Shown here: piece after piece, positions 40,001 to 52,600 of the stretch
How positions within the stretch are numbered: position 1 is the stretch's first letter
Layout of the letters: every line of letters starts with the position of its first letter
Assembly (NCBI RefSeq): GCF_000471905.2
Contig: NW_006497600.1
Location: 1,837,933-1,901,932, forward strand
DNA length: 64,000 nt
From: Amborella trichopoda
Taxonomy: Eukaryota > Streptophyta > Magnoliopsida > Amborellales > Amborellaceae
Direction of reading: 5' to 3'
Made by a program: the position numbers and the translations under genes
The notes under the pieces: model-generated
Seen by the model: only the letters and a program-made list of their open reading frames with translations
Told to the model about the DNA's origin: nothing
Database searches by the model: none

Positions 40001-43000
40001 ACTCACAAAAAAAAAAAAAACATTTCTTATAGAACATGCTTGTTTTTATGTATCAAATTAAGATGAGGTTTACATATCGTATGAAATATTGTCACTAAAA
40101 AGATTCAAACAACACCATTTTATGATATAGAAGAATAGAAACAAGATTAATTTTATTCTTTCTTGCATATATGTAATTGTATAGACGTATGAAGGCCGTA
40201 CTGGATATTTAGGCTGTCATCTAGACACTCAAGAAACACAGTAGATTCGGTACCATATCAATGGCCATGTAACACTGTCCATTGGAAGGTATTTAATCAA
40301 CAATGTATTCAACAAAAAGGCCAAATTGGCCCAATAATTTGCTGGGTATTACACAAATCAAGCTGAAAACCAGTTTTTTCATGAGGAAGGTGGATTTCAA
40401 GGTTGATTAGCCCGATTCCGGGCAAGACTCAGCCTGGTGACCCATAGGGCTTGAGCCGACTCGAGCGATTCAAACTCAGCTCGGCAGTTTCTAAAACCCT
40501 CGGCAGACACCTTTCTTTCTATATTAGCTTGTAGTTACACTTGCAACCAAGTAAAAATTGAAAAGCAATAACATTCAGACCAGACTTATGAGTAATATGG
40601 ATGGACATCAAATTCAAAATACATCAAGTACTATGCCTCCCAAGCAACAGAATTTACAATGAATGGAAAGTGTACAGCTCAATATTCAAAATTAGAGATC
40701 AACTACACCATACCTCATTATTTTCCTGGGTAACCTGGGGCACAGGGCTTTGATGATCAGTAGGAGCACTGTTGCCCCCACCTAGATCTGATTGACTAGA
40801 CGAAATGCGTGCCAGAGCCCTTTCTATAAATTCCACTAAATCAGCATGACTGTCACGCAAATGAGATATTTGTAGGATATGATTGCAATACTGTGGCCAC
40901 TCAACAAGACGGTCCGTGAACTGCTCCAAAGCCTTTAAACCAAAAGAAAACATCTGCAAGGAAAGAAGCCATCACGAATAAAGAAAATGTTACAACAGAA
41001 AAGAGCATACTTCAGATACCAAAATGTATCAACTCACTTTTGAATCGAGAGATTTACGCAATGCATCAAGCACACAGCGTAAGGCCATGCCAAGGGTGAG
41101 ATGGGACACAAGTTGATGCTTTATAAGGGAGCCTGCATCAACAATAAGGAGCATAACATATGAGAAAGCACATCACAAGTTGATGCTTTATAAGGGAGCC
41201 TGCATCAACAATAAGGAGCATAACATACGAGAAAGCACATCACAAGAAACATAAAAACAATAAAAAAATGTAAGAAAAAGGAGATATGTCCTCACAGACA
41301 TACACCAACTAAGTTTGCATTCCAAACCATTTATCACATATTGCAGCCCTTGGCTACTCAAATCATTAACACGTAGAGCAAGGAAACTCTAAAACATCAT
41401 TGCAGCTCTGACAAAGCACAAATGCATAATAACCCAAGCCACATCATGAAGCATTTGTTGTAGCCCACGGAAACTCTAAATCATGGTTGCCATACCAAAC
41501 AATTAACTCACAAACACGCTTTTCTCTTTTGCACAAAAGTGGCCATCAGCAACTTTATGTTTTTTTTTGTTTCAATCCAAATCAGCAACATAGTCTTTGT
41601 CTTTCCTAAGCAATCAGCAATTTAATTTTGACTTTCAATCTATATTATTCTTATTAAATAAAGTGAAATTTATCAAAATACCCAAAAGAGATGAATTATT
41701 CAACATTTACTCATTTGCAACTGTTCCAACTGATGAACATGTGTTGAATTGATCTATATTTTGAAACTAAATCAAGACATGGGTAAAATATTAAATAGTT
41801 CATCTCTTGTGGTTATTTTGACCTAATAATAAACTTAGGACAAATTTTAACGAAATTGGAAAGAATTGTTCCATCAAAGCCACCACATCCCACAGATCCA
41901 TTTCTTCCCTCCGCACTACTAGACTAGCTAAGGGGTCTGTTGGAGTTATTGGCTCCCCAAAAACATATAATAAATATCCACACGTTCACAGGAATCATAA
42001 AATCCATTATCTCAAGAAATATATTCATAGCACCCAAAGGGGTGGACCATCCTCCTCAAGTCAATAGATCACATTGAATCACACTCAACCACAAAAGGGC
42101 ATGTCAAACTAACTAATATAGCAATATTCCCAAAACCAAAGCATTTTCACTTTACCATGCTTTGCAATTATAACTTAACACATACATAAATACATATATA
42201 TGCAAGAGCATGCAAGAAAGCATGCGCACACATACATTCCAGTGTTAGAAACCACTACTCGGACCAAGTACTCGCCCCATGCCCAATCCGAGTACTCGGC
42301 CCGAGTCCAAGTAACTCAGCCCAAGTAGTGCCAAGTATTGTAGCAACAAAAAAAGGATAAAAAGTACAAAAATAAAATCCAAAAAAAATAGGAACTCCAT
42401 GTTTTAAAGTAAGATTAAGCAAAACACATCAAAATGAGGTTAAAAAGTAGTTAAAAAATAGATTTCAAAAATAAACTTGTGACTGAAGGTATTTTCAAAA
42501 TAATCCAAAAAGCTGGAAAAAAATGTAAAGTTAAGCATTTATAGCCAAAACACTTTCCAATCTTTGCCAAAATGATAAAATAATATAAAAAAACATATCA
42601 CAAATAAGTTCCCTATTTTTTGGGACTTCTACGATTAAAAAAAAAAAATTAGTATCCCTAAGCGGGACACCCAACTCGGGGAAACTCGGTCTCGGACTCG
42701 GCCCGAGTAGTCGAGACTCAAATCAAGTAGTCAAACACCGACGCATGCACACACGCACACTGACAGTGACTGACACACACACTTGAAACAGAACCACTTT
42801 ATTCATCTAAATTGGGGGAAATTTATTAAAAAAACCCATTCACGGAATAGGTTGTTACATATAAAATCTTCAAATGATTATCAGCACGTTACTTGCAAGA
42901 GCAAGAATGTCAACTAAGGAGAACATGAATGCCACATTCAAATATAATATGACTTGATCCACTAAGAGTGAATGTAAAAGCTGTTTCAAGATGTGGAGAC

Positions 43001-46000
43001 TAAGCTTAACTAGGAGACTCCTGCCACAAAGCCAAGCATGTTACTCCGATATATGCAATGAGGAAAGATAGGGCAATCAGGCAAACATGCTTCGAAAGGA
43101 TTACCAGAAACAGGAAAAAGAAAAGCGAGGAGAAAACCTTAGGTCAGGATCTTACTCAGGGTCCAACCAGCCCCATGACAAGATTTTTGCCCCTTAGATG
43201 GAAGACCTCGACAAGATTTTTACCCACATTTATGTTTTCAATTGGTGTTCTGCACAAGGCCTCCAAACTTAGAAATCTAACCTGTAATTTGGAGGCACTA
43301 GGGACCAGAGAAAGTGCACACTGGAGAGCAACAGGTTGTTCTGCAGAAGGCCTCCAAACTGAGAAATCTAACCTGTAATTTGGAGGCACTAGGGACCAGA
43401 GAAAGTGCAGACTGGAGAGAGACAGGTTGGTGCTCACGCTTCATTGGAGAATGGAGATAGGAAATGCCATTCAGTAGTTATATCGAATAAAACTTATTGT
43501 AATTTTCTTCACTATGAATTAGTTTCTCCTCAAGAAGAGGTTCCTCCATCAAAGAGGCAAAAATGGGAACTCACTCAATGATTGACTCACAAAAGATTGA
43601 TTCAGCAAGCATCCTAGGAGAAGGGGAGATAAACTTAATAAGATGATTGCCATATGCAGCCATGGCCTCCCCGTGAACAGGGGAAGCATTAAGAATTTTA
43701 GTCCCTGGATGATTTGTGAACCACTGGTCTCAACCAAATTTCCATTAATAGTTCAGCGCACTAGATTGAACCACCGGATAAAGACACAAACTTCCACCTC
43801 ACCACCAAAAATTCAAAATAATACTAAGTACAGAAGATATTCCTACAGACCCAAAATATGGAGAAGTTTCCAAGGACAAGACAAAAGACCTACAGCTCCT
43901 GCAATCTAATACCTCTAAAAATGGATATGCCAAAAACGACCTGAATGATCTAGACAAGAAACTGCCCATGGAGGCTAAGAAAATCTAATGCATGCAGTAA
44001 GATGCCTACATTCGGGAGGAGTGAGATCCTTTGTTTAGCATCCAAAATTCCCAAGCGCAAAGTTTGTGAATTCCTTAACCGTGGGAGCGCTATGGGGGAA
44101 AAGATCGAACATAATATGGAGCGAGGGAAAAATTTTATAGGAACAAGCTCCATATAGTTGAAAAACGAGGCCCTCATGTAAGTTTAAATTGCGTCCCCTG
44201 GCTTTACAGTGTAGATCCCAACATTGTTGAATTAATAATATGTGATCTTAAAACTTTTAATAAAGAAATAAGAAAATTTAAATTATTCCATAGTTCATTA
44301 GTATTAATATCTTTAAAAAATCAATTCGTTAAGTAAATTATGACTTTTATAGTTTGTGCAATTTGATGCTTGTAAAGTACCAAATCTTGTGTCGCCATTT
44401 TTATATTGAATAGGAACAGCAAAGTTATATAATAAAGTATAGCCAAAACTATATATAAATGAAAATAATTTGCCTTTTATTATTGTTTGTAAATAATGGA
44501 TTACCCATCAGCAAGGGAGGACGGAGCATTCGTTATTAAGGATCATGGAAATCATTTATGTAGTGTATAAAAGTTATCATAAAATAGTTACTTCTTAAGA
44601 AAATTGCCTTTAAGGAGGCAATAACACATCAAAGTTATTGTAATGATTACCGAGGTTAAAATGTAATAGAATCTGGATGCAGTATATGGTGATCCTTGTG
44701 TTACAATGTAATAGAATCTGGATCCCACAACTCTTGGGATGGAGAACCTTATCATTTACGAACAAGATCCCAAAGAAGCCAGGAACTCAACACATGACTA
44801 ACGGAACTCGTTCCCCTGAAAAAAGAGATCAAGATCCTAAATTCCAAAAAAAATGCGATACCTGATAGATCCCTTTTCGTGAACTTAGGATTGAGATCCC
44901 AGAAGAGATCACCTACCACAATAGGTGATTCAAGTAACTATGTTTTCTTCTATTGTGGGTTTTCAATGTGGATTTTGTTTGTGTATTAAGTGATTAAAAG
45001 CGCAGAGCGCTTGGACTCGCTCGCCAGAGATCCGAGCCAGTATTAGAAAAGTACAATAAAAAATAGTGTCTTGGATCAGATTCACCCCGACTCGCAGAAA
45101 ACAGCAAGCTGTCCTGGTCCAAGTAACTCGAGCAACTCGAAGCCCAGGTCACTGATTATTTAAACACTGGCTTCATGTGAGAATAAGATCAAGAATAAGA
45201 TCATTAAAGGGGAATCCAATAGAATAAAACAATTCGACATGAAGAAATATTATAAATCATAAACTGACAAGGAAATACAAAGAAAGAACAGCTTCATCAA
45301 ATATTATAGGAAACTGAAAAAATCCAGGCACAACTTACCAAAAAGAACTGCAGTAATCTTCAATTCCCTTTCAGGATACCTTGGGAAGAACCTGTATTCA
45401 TCAAAAAGATTCTGTATCATGCAGTCAAAGATCACTTGCTCCCTGCACATGGGAAAAAGGAAGCGTCAATGTTAGATCCAGAGAGATACTTCCAATTTCA
45501 TATATAGCATCCATGCAAGAATAACCTTGAAGACTACATTCTCTCAAGTACAAAGTCAGACATCAGTATTGTAATCTCACAAGCACATTTTTCCATGAGA
45601 ACTTACCACTACTTAATCATGTAATGAATTTCCCCGTTACATTTCACAACGGAGCAAACACATCTAATCATACAATGTAAATTCAAATCTTGTACACAGA
45701 TTCAGCTAAGAGATTCAGCTAAGACATAGAATCAGGAGGACCTACTCAATGTTTCAATATTTTTTGAACATTTATTAGCTCCAATAAAATAAGTAATGTT
45801 TTTTTCATCCATGGATTAAAAAAGGCAATAAAAAAGAAAACCAGCAGCTGTCAAAAGCGCCAACTTAAGAAATAAATCTGAAATTCAGAACTGTATACCA
45901 GAAACCTCATGAGAAGATATAACATAATATAATGACATCTCAGAGGTAAAAAATTTAGTGCCCCTGTTCAATCAAATCGCATGACACAAAAAGAAACAAC

Positions 46001-46590
46001 TTCAGACAACTGAAATCAATTTAAGTTTCCATGCTGACCACATGAGCTCTTCGAAGCACTTGAAAACTAACACATACGTATGCGCATGTGAGTGCCTATA
46101 CGTGTGCATATGTGTGTTTGGGCACGTGGGGTGGGCATGAATAGTTAATGCCAGACACTTCATATGTAAGAATCCTCCCTCATGGCAACACTGCTTAGTA
46201 GAGTGTTAGTTGTACAAACTGACATGAGAGACTGATATTCAAAGTGAAAAAACAGCAAATCGATCCCAGACTGAAGTAGAAAAAACTGACTTTGTNNNNN
46301 NNNNNNNNNNNNNNNNNNNNNNNNNNNNNNNNNNNNNNNNNNNNNNNNNNNNNNNNNNNNNNNNNNNNNNNNNNNNNNNNNNNNNNNNNNNNNNNNNNNN
46401 NNNNNNNNNNNNNNNNNNNNNNNNNNNNNNNNNNNNNNNNNNNNNNNNNNNNNNNNNNNNNNNNNNNNNNNNNNNNNNNNNNNNNNNNNNNNNNNNNNAC
46501 GTAAAACGAAACAAACTAACGTACGTACCGACGTACGTAGAAGTAGTAAAAACGTAGTACGTTACGTTTAGTAAGAAGACGACTACAGAA

Positions 46591-46639
<49 letters not shown>

Positions 46640-49600
46640 AAAATTCTTATCATCGCCATAGATTTAAAAACAGTAAAACTTAATTCTTTTCGATATTTCT
46701 ATTAGTTTGAAGAGGTGGCATAATTGCCGACCTTTTTACTGAAGATTCCTTAAATTGGGCAAGCATTTGAACCATAGAATCCAATGATAACTGCCCAGTA
46801 TAAAGCTGATGAAAGTATGAGTTCGCTTCTTTTTCAACATCATCCGGGAATCCCTCAGAAGAGGATGAATCTGCAACTCCACCACTTTGCAACCGTGGAT
46901 TGACACGAGTAGTAGTTGCAAGCAATCTTTTCAGTTCATCAGCAAGCTGGCGAGAGCTAAGCTGCCCAGCATAAGTTTGAAGAACCTGTTAAAGGCACAA
47001 TTTTCAGTACGCATGCAACTGACATTAGTAAAGATGCACAGGCCCCAAAAGGTAAATAAGAGTACAACAACCTTAAAAAAGATGGCACTAATCTCCGGGG
47101 AAACAGTAGAGGTAGCCTCAGAATGTTGAAATGGATTAGCAGGCACATCACTAGCTGCATCATAGGGTATTCTCTCTTTCAGGAATTTGAGGCAGGCCTG
47201 CATGACAAATTTGGGTGAGTTTCATCACCTTTGTTTCGATAAATAGTGAGTTTCGCCACCATTACCTCAGTATTCGCACATGCAAAGGTAATTTTCCTAA
47301 GGATAACATAAATCTTGAGTGGATAATATTATTACAATATCAGTTCAAAACAGAAGCAGAGAAACAATGAAAAATACCTCAAAGAATGTGTCTTTAAAAG
47401 CACTTAGATTTTCATTTAACCATTTCTCCAAACTCATATATTCCTTCCTGGCAGCAGAAACAGCCAATTCAATACTAAAAGGGAAAAGGGTCCTGTCCAA
47501 TACTGTCTGAAGGATCTGCAAAAAGTCAAAAACCATCACAAGTATTAACAAACACAAGGTAACTAGCAAAAGAAAAGACAAGCACAGAAGGATGAGGCAT
47601 CAGACTTTCCAAATTTGGAATGATAGCTGCCATACTCCCATCATAAACCAATCCAAAAGGATCCAAACAGAAAGAGTTTCAAACTTTTAATGATGTCATC
47701 AGCCATCAAAATATCATATAATGTGAAGTGCTTATTTCTGCAAGGAGTTTTACTAACAGCAAAAGGCCCAAGTCCCAAGCAAGAGGATGAGTTAAAAGAA
47801 AATTGATTCCAGGGCTGTGGATATTATCATGCTCACTGTCACTCATTCTAGATATCATTCAACATTACTCAACACTTGCCTGCTTGGCAACAAGCAAAAT
47901 AGAATATCAAATTCACAGAAGTTGGCAAGGAGAATAAGCCCCTTGTAAACATACAAAGGTTTTCCTTCAAGACATATTTCAGCAATGCAATCTACAGTCC
48001 TCAAGGGCCTCCAAACAAAAGAGAGCACAACAGTAGCAATTCACCCAAAAAAAAATTAATCAAAAGGTTTTTATTGAAAATGATCTATCAAATCAGAAAT
48101 CATGGTCACAACTATGTATAATTATCTCTCAAATATGTCAAAAGAAATGATAAAATCACATCCATACACTCATAGAACCATAGTTGCATGCGTACACCAT
48201 CAATCAAAAGCCTCAGATTTCATAAACCAATTGTGACCACTATGTCAAACTCAATAGCCATATAAATCACCTGGACCATAGGGAAACTTCCATAACAAGA
48301 TACCATATCCACAGAGAGATCTGGTTAATAGCATAGTTTAACATCATACGCACTGAAATTGGGCAAGGAAAAGCCAACAATATGAGACCGGATCACCAGC
48401 CCAAAAGAGTTCGTTGTGCCCCCTGAACAGAAAGCAATTAATTATCTTCCAAAACTTGTCCTTCATATGGCAACTGCCCACAAAAGGAAAAAGGTACAGG
48501 AGGCTTCTCTCCAAGCAACTCTATTTACAAAGGATTTAAGAATTGCAACTGGAACTGGAAAAGAGGTTCTAATCTACCGTTATTATTTTCGCTCTTTAGC
48601 ACTACATCCCCAACAAAATAAAAGGAAAACTTCAAAGCTTCATGCACAATCCAACTGTTAGCATCCTTTACACTGGTAGGAATGAGGCCTCTTTCGAACG
48701 ACAGAACTCATGAATCACCTCAAAAATGTTTTGAGTTTTTGCATCAGAGAACATGGATTTTGCACCTTTTGTCCCACAAGATTTCTTAACCTCACCAAGC
48801 TCATCAACTTGCCCAAACACACAAACAGCCCGATTGCCAAGAAAATGGCCACCGATTTCAGCATCCGCAGCTGCAATGAAGGAAACCTTTAAACAGTATT
48901 ACATAGACACTCCATTTTTCCTGTAGTGTCAAGTCACGTGTTGACTGTGGTAAACCTCGTCGACACACACAACACTTAACTGTACAAGTCGGATGCCTTA
49001 AGTCTTTTATAGTACTTGTGATGTAGAGAATTTTGAAGAACAGCAAAAACAAGAAGATTTTCAAGCCATTCACAAGCAATTACTAGGAGAAACCTGAGGT
49101 TTTCTCCTCACCCCAAGCCAGGTTTTTAAAAGCCCAAGATTTTCTTATAGAAATCAGTGAATAGTAAATGAAAATATATTTAAAAAAAAAAAAAGTACCT
49201 AGAATCCCTAAAATGCTAAAAAACCCTAAAACTAAAATTAAAATATACTTCCCTTGAAATCGAATAAAAATTAAAAACAAGAATAATTTTGTCCCGCATC
49301 AACATGTCAGACACTTCTGTAAGCAGTCCCATTTTTTTATATCAAAAGCAATCTGCCAAGACTGCTTTGTTCCAAAGCTCAGATCAACCTCAAGGGCGAG
49401 CTTAATAGATTTCTGTACGTTCTACCACATGACCTAATAATTGCTCGTGATGCTTTAATGAGAACTCTATGTAAACACTGATATTATCCTGATCAAGATC
49501 TTCTACTCTTGCTCTTCTCTTTTATTCACCTCTCCAGCAAGGGCCACCAGCAACCTATCTCCAATCAAAAGAAATATGTTATGCTCCTTCCATGAACCAA

Positions 49601-52600
49601 ATAACTTGGGCTTAGGCTTTCCTTGGCAAGAAGAGAGCCGAACAGAGATATTATCTGCCAAAGGTTCCCCAGTCCTGTTTGAAAGATTATGTTGTATGAT
49701 CCATATCTTACCACTGAATGATCTTAGTTCTGAGTTTCAAAGAGAGGGACACAGAAATATTCCAGACCAAGAAAAATCATGAAACAGATCATAATATGAA
49801 TAGTAAAGCAGGGAACGAGAAAAAAAATTTCCCCTGTAAGACACATAAAATATGAACTCGCAGTGATAGGCACAAGTATCTCAAATTTCTAAAGGAAGCA
49901 TCATACTAGTAAATAACGGAATGAAAACAATAAAACAGGTGGGATCTACAAGAAACCCATGAAGTAAGCTCCAACAAAAGAACAAGAATAAAAATAACAC
50001 TCAAACAAAAAAAATTAAACAAGATTAAAAGTATTCCCCATTCTGATATACCTTCATCTCTTGACAAATGCCCAAAATTCTTGGGATCATGTTGGGATCT
50101 CTACGATGAACATCCATGAACCCCCGGAGTGTGAGACTAGGATTAAGATGCCATAGATAATGGATACTAACAGAATTCTGGTCACTCCCAATCATGGTAG
50201 GGAATACACAGGAAAACAGTTCATACTGGAGGAGATTATATGTAGTCTGCAATCAAGGAAAGCTTGCATTCGTTATTCACCGTGCAAATCCTATTACAGC
50301 AAATCATCCCACTTAAATGAAACAGCAGAAGGGAGCGTTTAATAAAAAGAAGAGCAAAAAAAAAAACGGAATAGTAATAGGAACCATACATTTATTTGAG
50401 CAAGTCCAGCAAGCAAGATCTCAGGGAAGTGTTTAGTAGGGTACTCTAGCAATGCTCGGACAGTGCTAGCATGACCCCTCTCAGCAAGTTCACACAGCAC
50501 CTCTAAAAGATCAAGACATATCCATGCCTGATTTGCACCCACATTTGGAATCTTATTCGATGCTTCTTTATATGCCTGCATGACAATATTGTGACGCAAG
50601 GATTAAATCGAAGTATACAATTAAAACTGGCAAAAGTAGAGAGCCGAAATAATTACCAAGAGTCTCTTAGAATGCGCAAAGGTAAATATCTCAGAAGGTA
50701 CAGATACAGCATATCTCAGAAAAGACAACTGCCCCTCAGCATTCTTCCAGACAGACCCACAAATAGCATGAAGAGGAAACGGATCCTATACATTTTATTC
50801 CACATCCAAAACGATCTTTAGTCCTTTCCTTGTAAAATGACAATATAAAACCTTTTTACATGCATCAGAATCCAGAATCTCAAATCATGCTAAATCATAC
50901 AAAGGATTTCATAAATTAACGCATACCTGGCATGCACTTGAATATATAGACATAAGAAAAGAGAATGCCTCCTGATCAGGCAAATAAAACCCCTCATGAT
51001 CCAGGTTCTCCATAACAGAACTCCAATTAATCTCCGGAGCCTGGAAGTAACATAATAAAATTTATAAGTAAACGATGGCAAGTTAAGAATCATCATCTGT
51101 TCAAAAAGTTTAGCATTCTACAATTATACTCAGAAGAATAAAGGGACAGTACATAATTCAGACAACAAAAAAACAAAGCTGAAATTTAAAGAACTCACAA
51201 GTTGCTTTATTGCATCTAAGAGAACATCAACATTCCAAGAGCTCAGCCATGAAGAATCAGTCGTTGAGTTGTTACCAATAGCAGAGCAAAATGTTGAATA
51301 TGCACCTTGATTATCCTCAAGGCCAGTGCGTGTGCGTGCAATCGTGCTGATTATCCTTGCAATGCGAACTTCATTCAGAGGAGAAAAAAGGGCCAAGATG
51401 TCTTTGCAATGAGAACCATTGATTGTGCATCCATAGCCAAGTTCCTTCATAACATCTGCCATGCTCAACTCCTCCTGTATCTCCGCTAATACAGCATCAA
51501 AGTCATTGTCTGTGGACTCATAGAAAGAATCAAGGTCCCTGCCACATGAAAATCACAATTTTTATGATGCAGCAGATCACCATTACAATGCATTACACTA
51601 TCTAGAATAAGAAAAAATAGAAGAGAAGGGAACCAAAATAAGGAGTACAAGGAACACCTGCACAAACCATGGTGGCCCAGAGACTTCAAAGAACTAAGAC
51701 ACAAGGACTGATAAATTTTTCAAAATGACAATTCTGTCCAGATGCATGTCATGAGGTCAAAATGGTAAATTTACTGAGCTAAACAGTCACTTAAAAAGAA
51801 CTGACAAGCCTAAGTAGACCACCTGTATGGTCTATGCAGGTGTGCCAGGCAAACTCCTGATATTTCCCAAAAAAAAAAAAATATCACATTAACTTGCCTC
51901 AATGGGTCAATTTCCCTAAAGTTGTCCATAAGCATCGGAGTCAGCACAGAGGGGGCCTTCTCTTTAAGCTGTAATAAATGCAACATCTGTATGAAACCAT
52001 CCACATATTTGGAAAGATCCTCGCTCTGATATAGAAATACAATTATATCCTGAATTTGATTGTAAGAAACACCAGCAATGGTATTTAAGGATAATTCTTT
52101 GATCTCAGAGATGCAGAAGTTTTGACCTGTCATGGCAGCAAGAATTGATTTCAAAAGATAGCCACCAAAGGGTACAAACATCACAAAGAAACATAAACAA
52201 AACATCCTTCCCAAGATTGAACGCAAGTCAAAACTCATCTACTTGCCTCTCATTCTGATATCTGGATCATCTGAATCTGACAAGGCAAGACCAATACCAA
52301 TTTTCTCAGAAATGGATAAATGCAATGCCCTGGAGAGATCTCCAAGAAAAGTTTCGTTCATGTTTATATTTCTCACAGATTCACAGAAAATTGTGCTAAA
52401 ATTTGGTTTTCCCAACAGATATGTAAACACTGCTGAAAAAAGATTCAATTTCAACTGCATGGTCCGATTGTCTCCTTCATTAAATGTTACTTGATTGAAG
52501 CAGATCTGAAGCAACAGTATGCTGCTGTCTAATCCATAATCAACCAACTGCAAAAAAGACAGACATTATATAAGCCTTGATACTTCATGACGTTATACCC

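Larger units (their letters stand above)
33574..40713. other. NOT1 intron 14 (7.1 kb), a repeat trap
   Basis: Left to right: unrecognised AT-rich DNA (33574-36110, with GC-rich ACTCGGCTCGAG sequence at 34390-34480 that may pair with 40420-40500), a GTGTC-ended MITE (36118-36510), mitochondrial-like DNA (36530-37310), a GCCTAGGCGG element (37433-38487), an RTE-like LINE end (38650-39400) and a minisatellite (39650-39880). No extra exon is needed or seen. Confidence 0.75.
41245..45338. other. NOT1 intron 12 (4.2 kb with the duplicated acceptor)
   Basis: Holds a TIR element (42240-42745), a tandem duplication (43241-43430) and GC-rich fragments with ACTCG phrases at about 45000-45170. A stretch at 43640-44220 and 44660-44900 has higher complexity but no recognisable protein. 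Confidence 0.6.

Noticed and set aside
34384-40505. A single 6-kb transposon bounded by ACTCGGCTCGAG-type ends
   Set aside because: The two ends are only loosely complementary and the interior is a mix of unrelated repeats, so separate insertions explain it better.
43058-43437. Overlapping open frames of about 100 codons on both strands
   Set aside because: Both are stretched by the 95-bp tandem duplication and show no family match.
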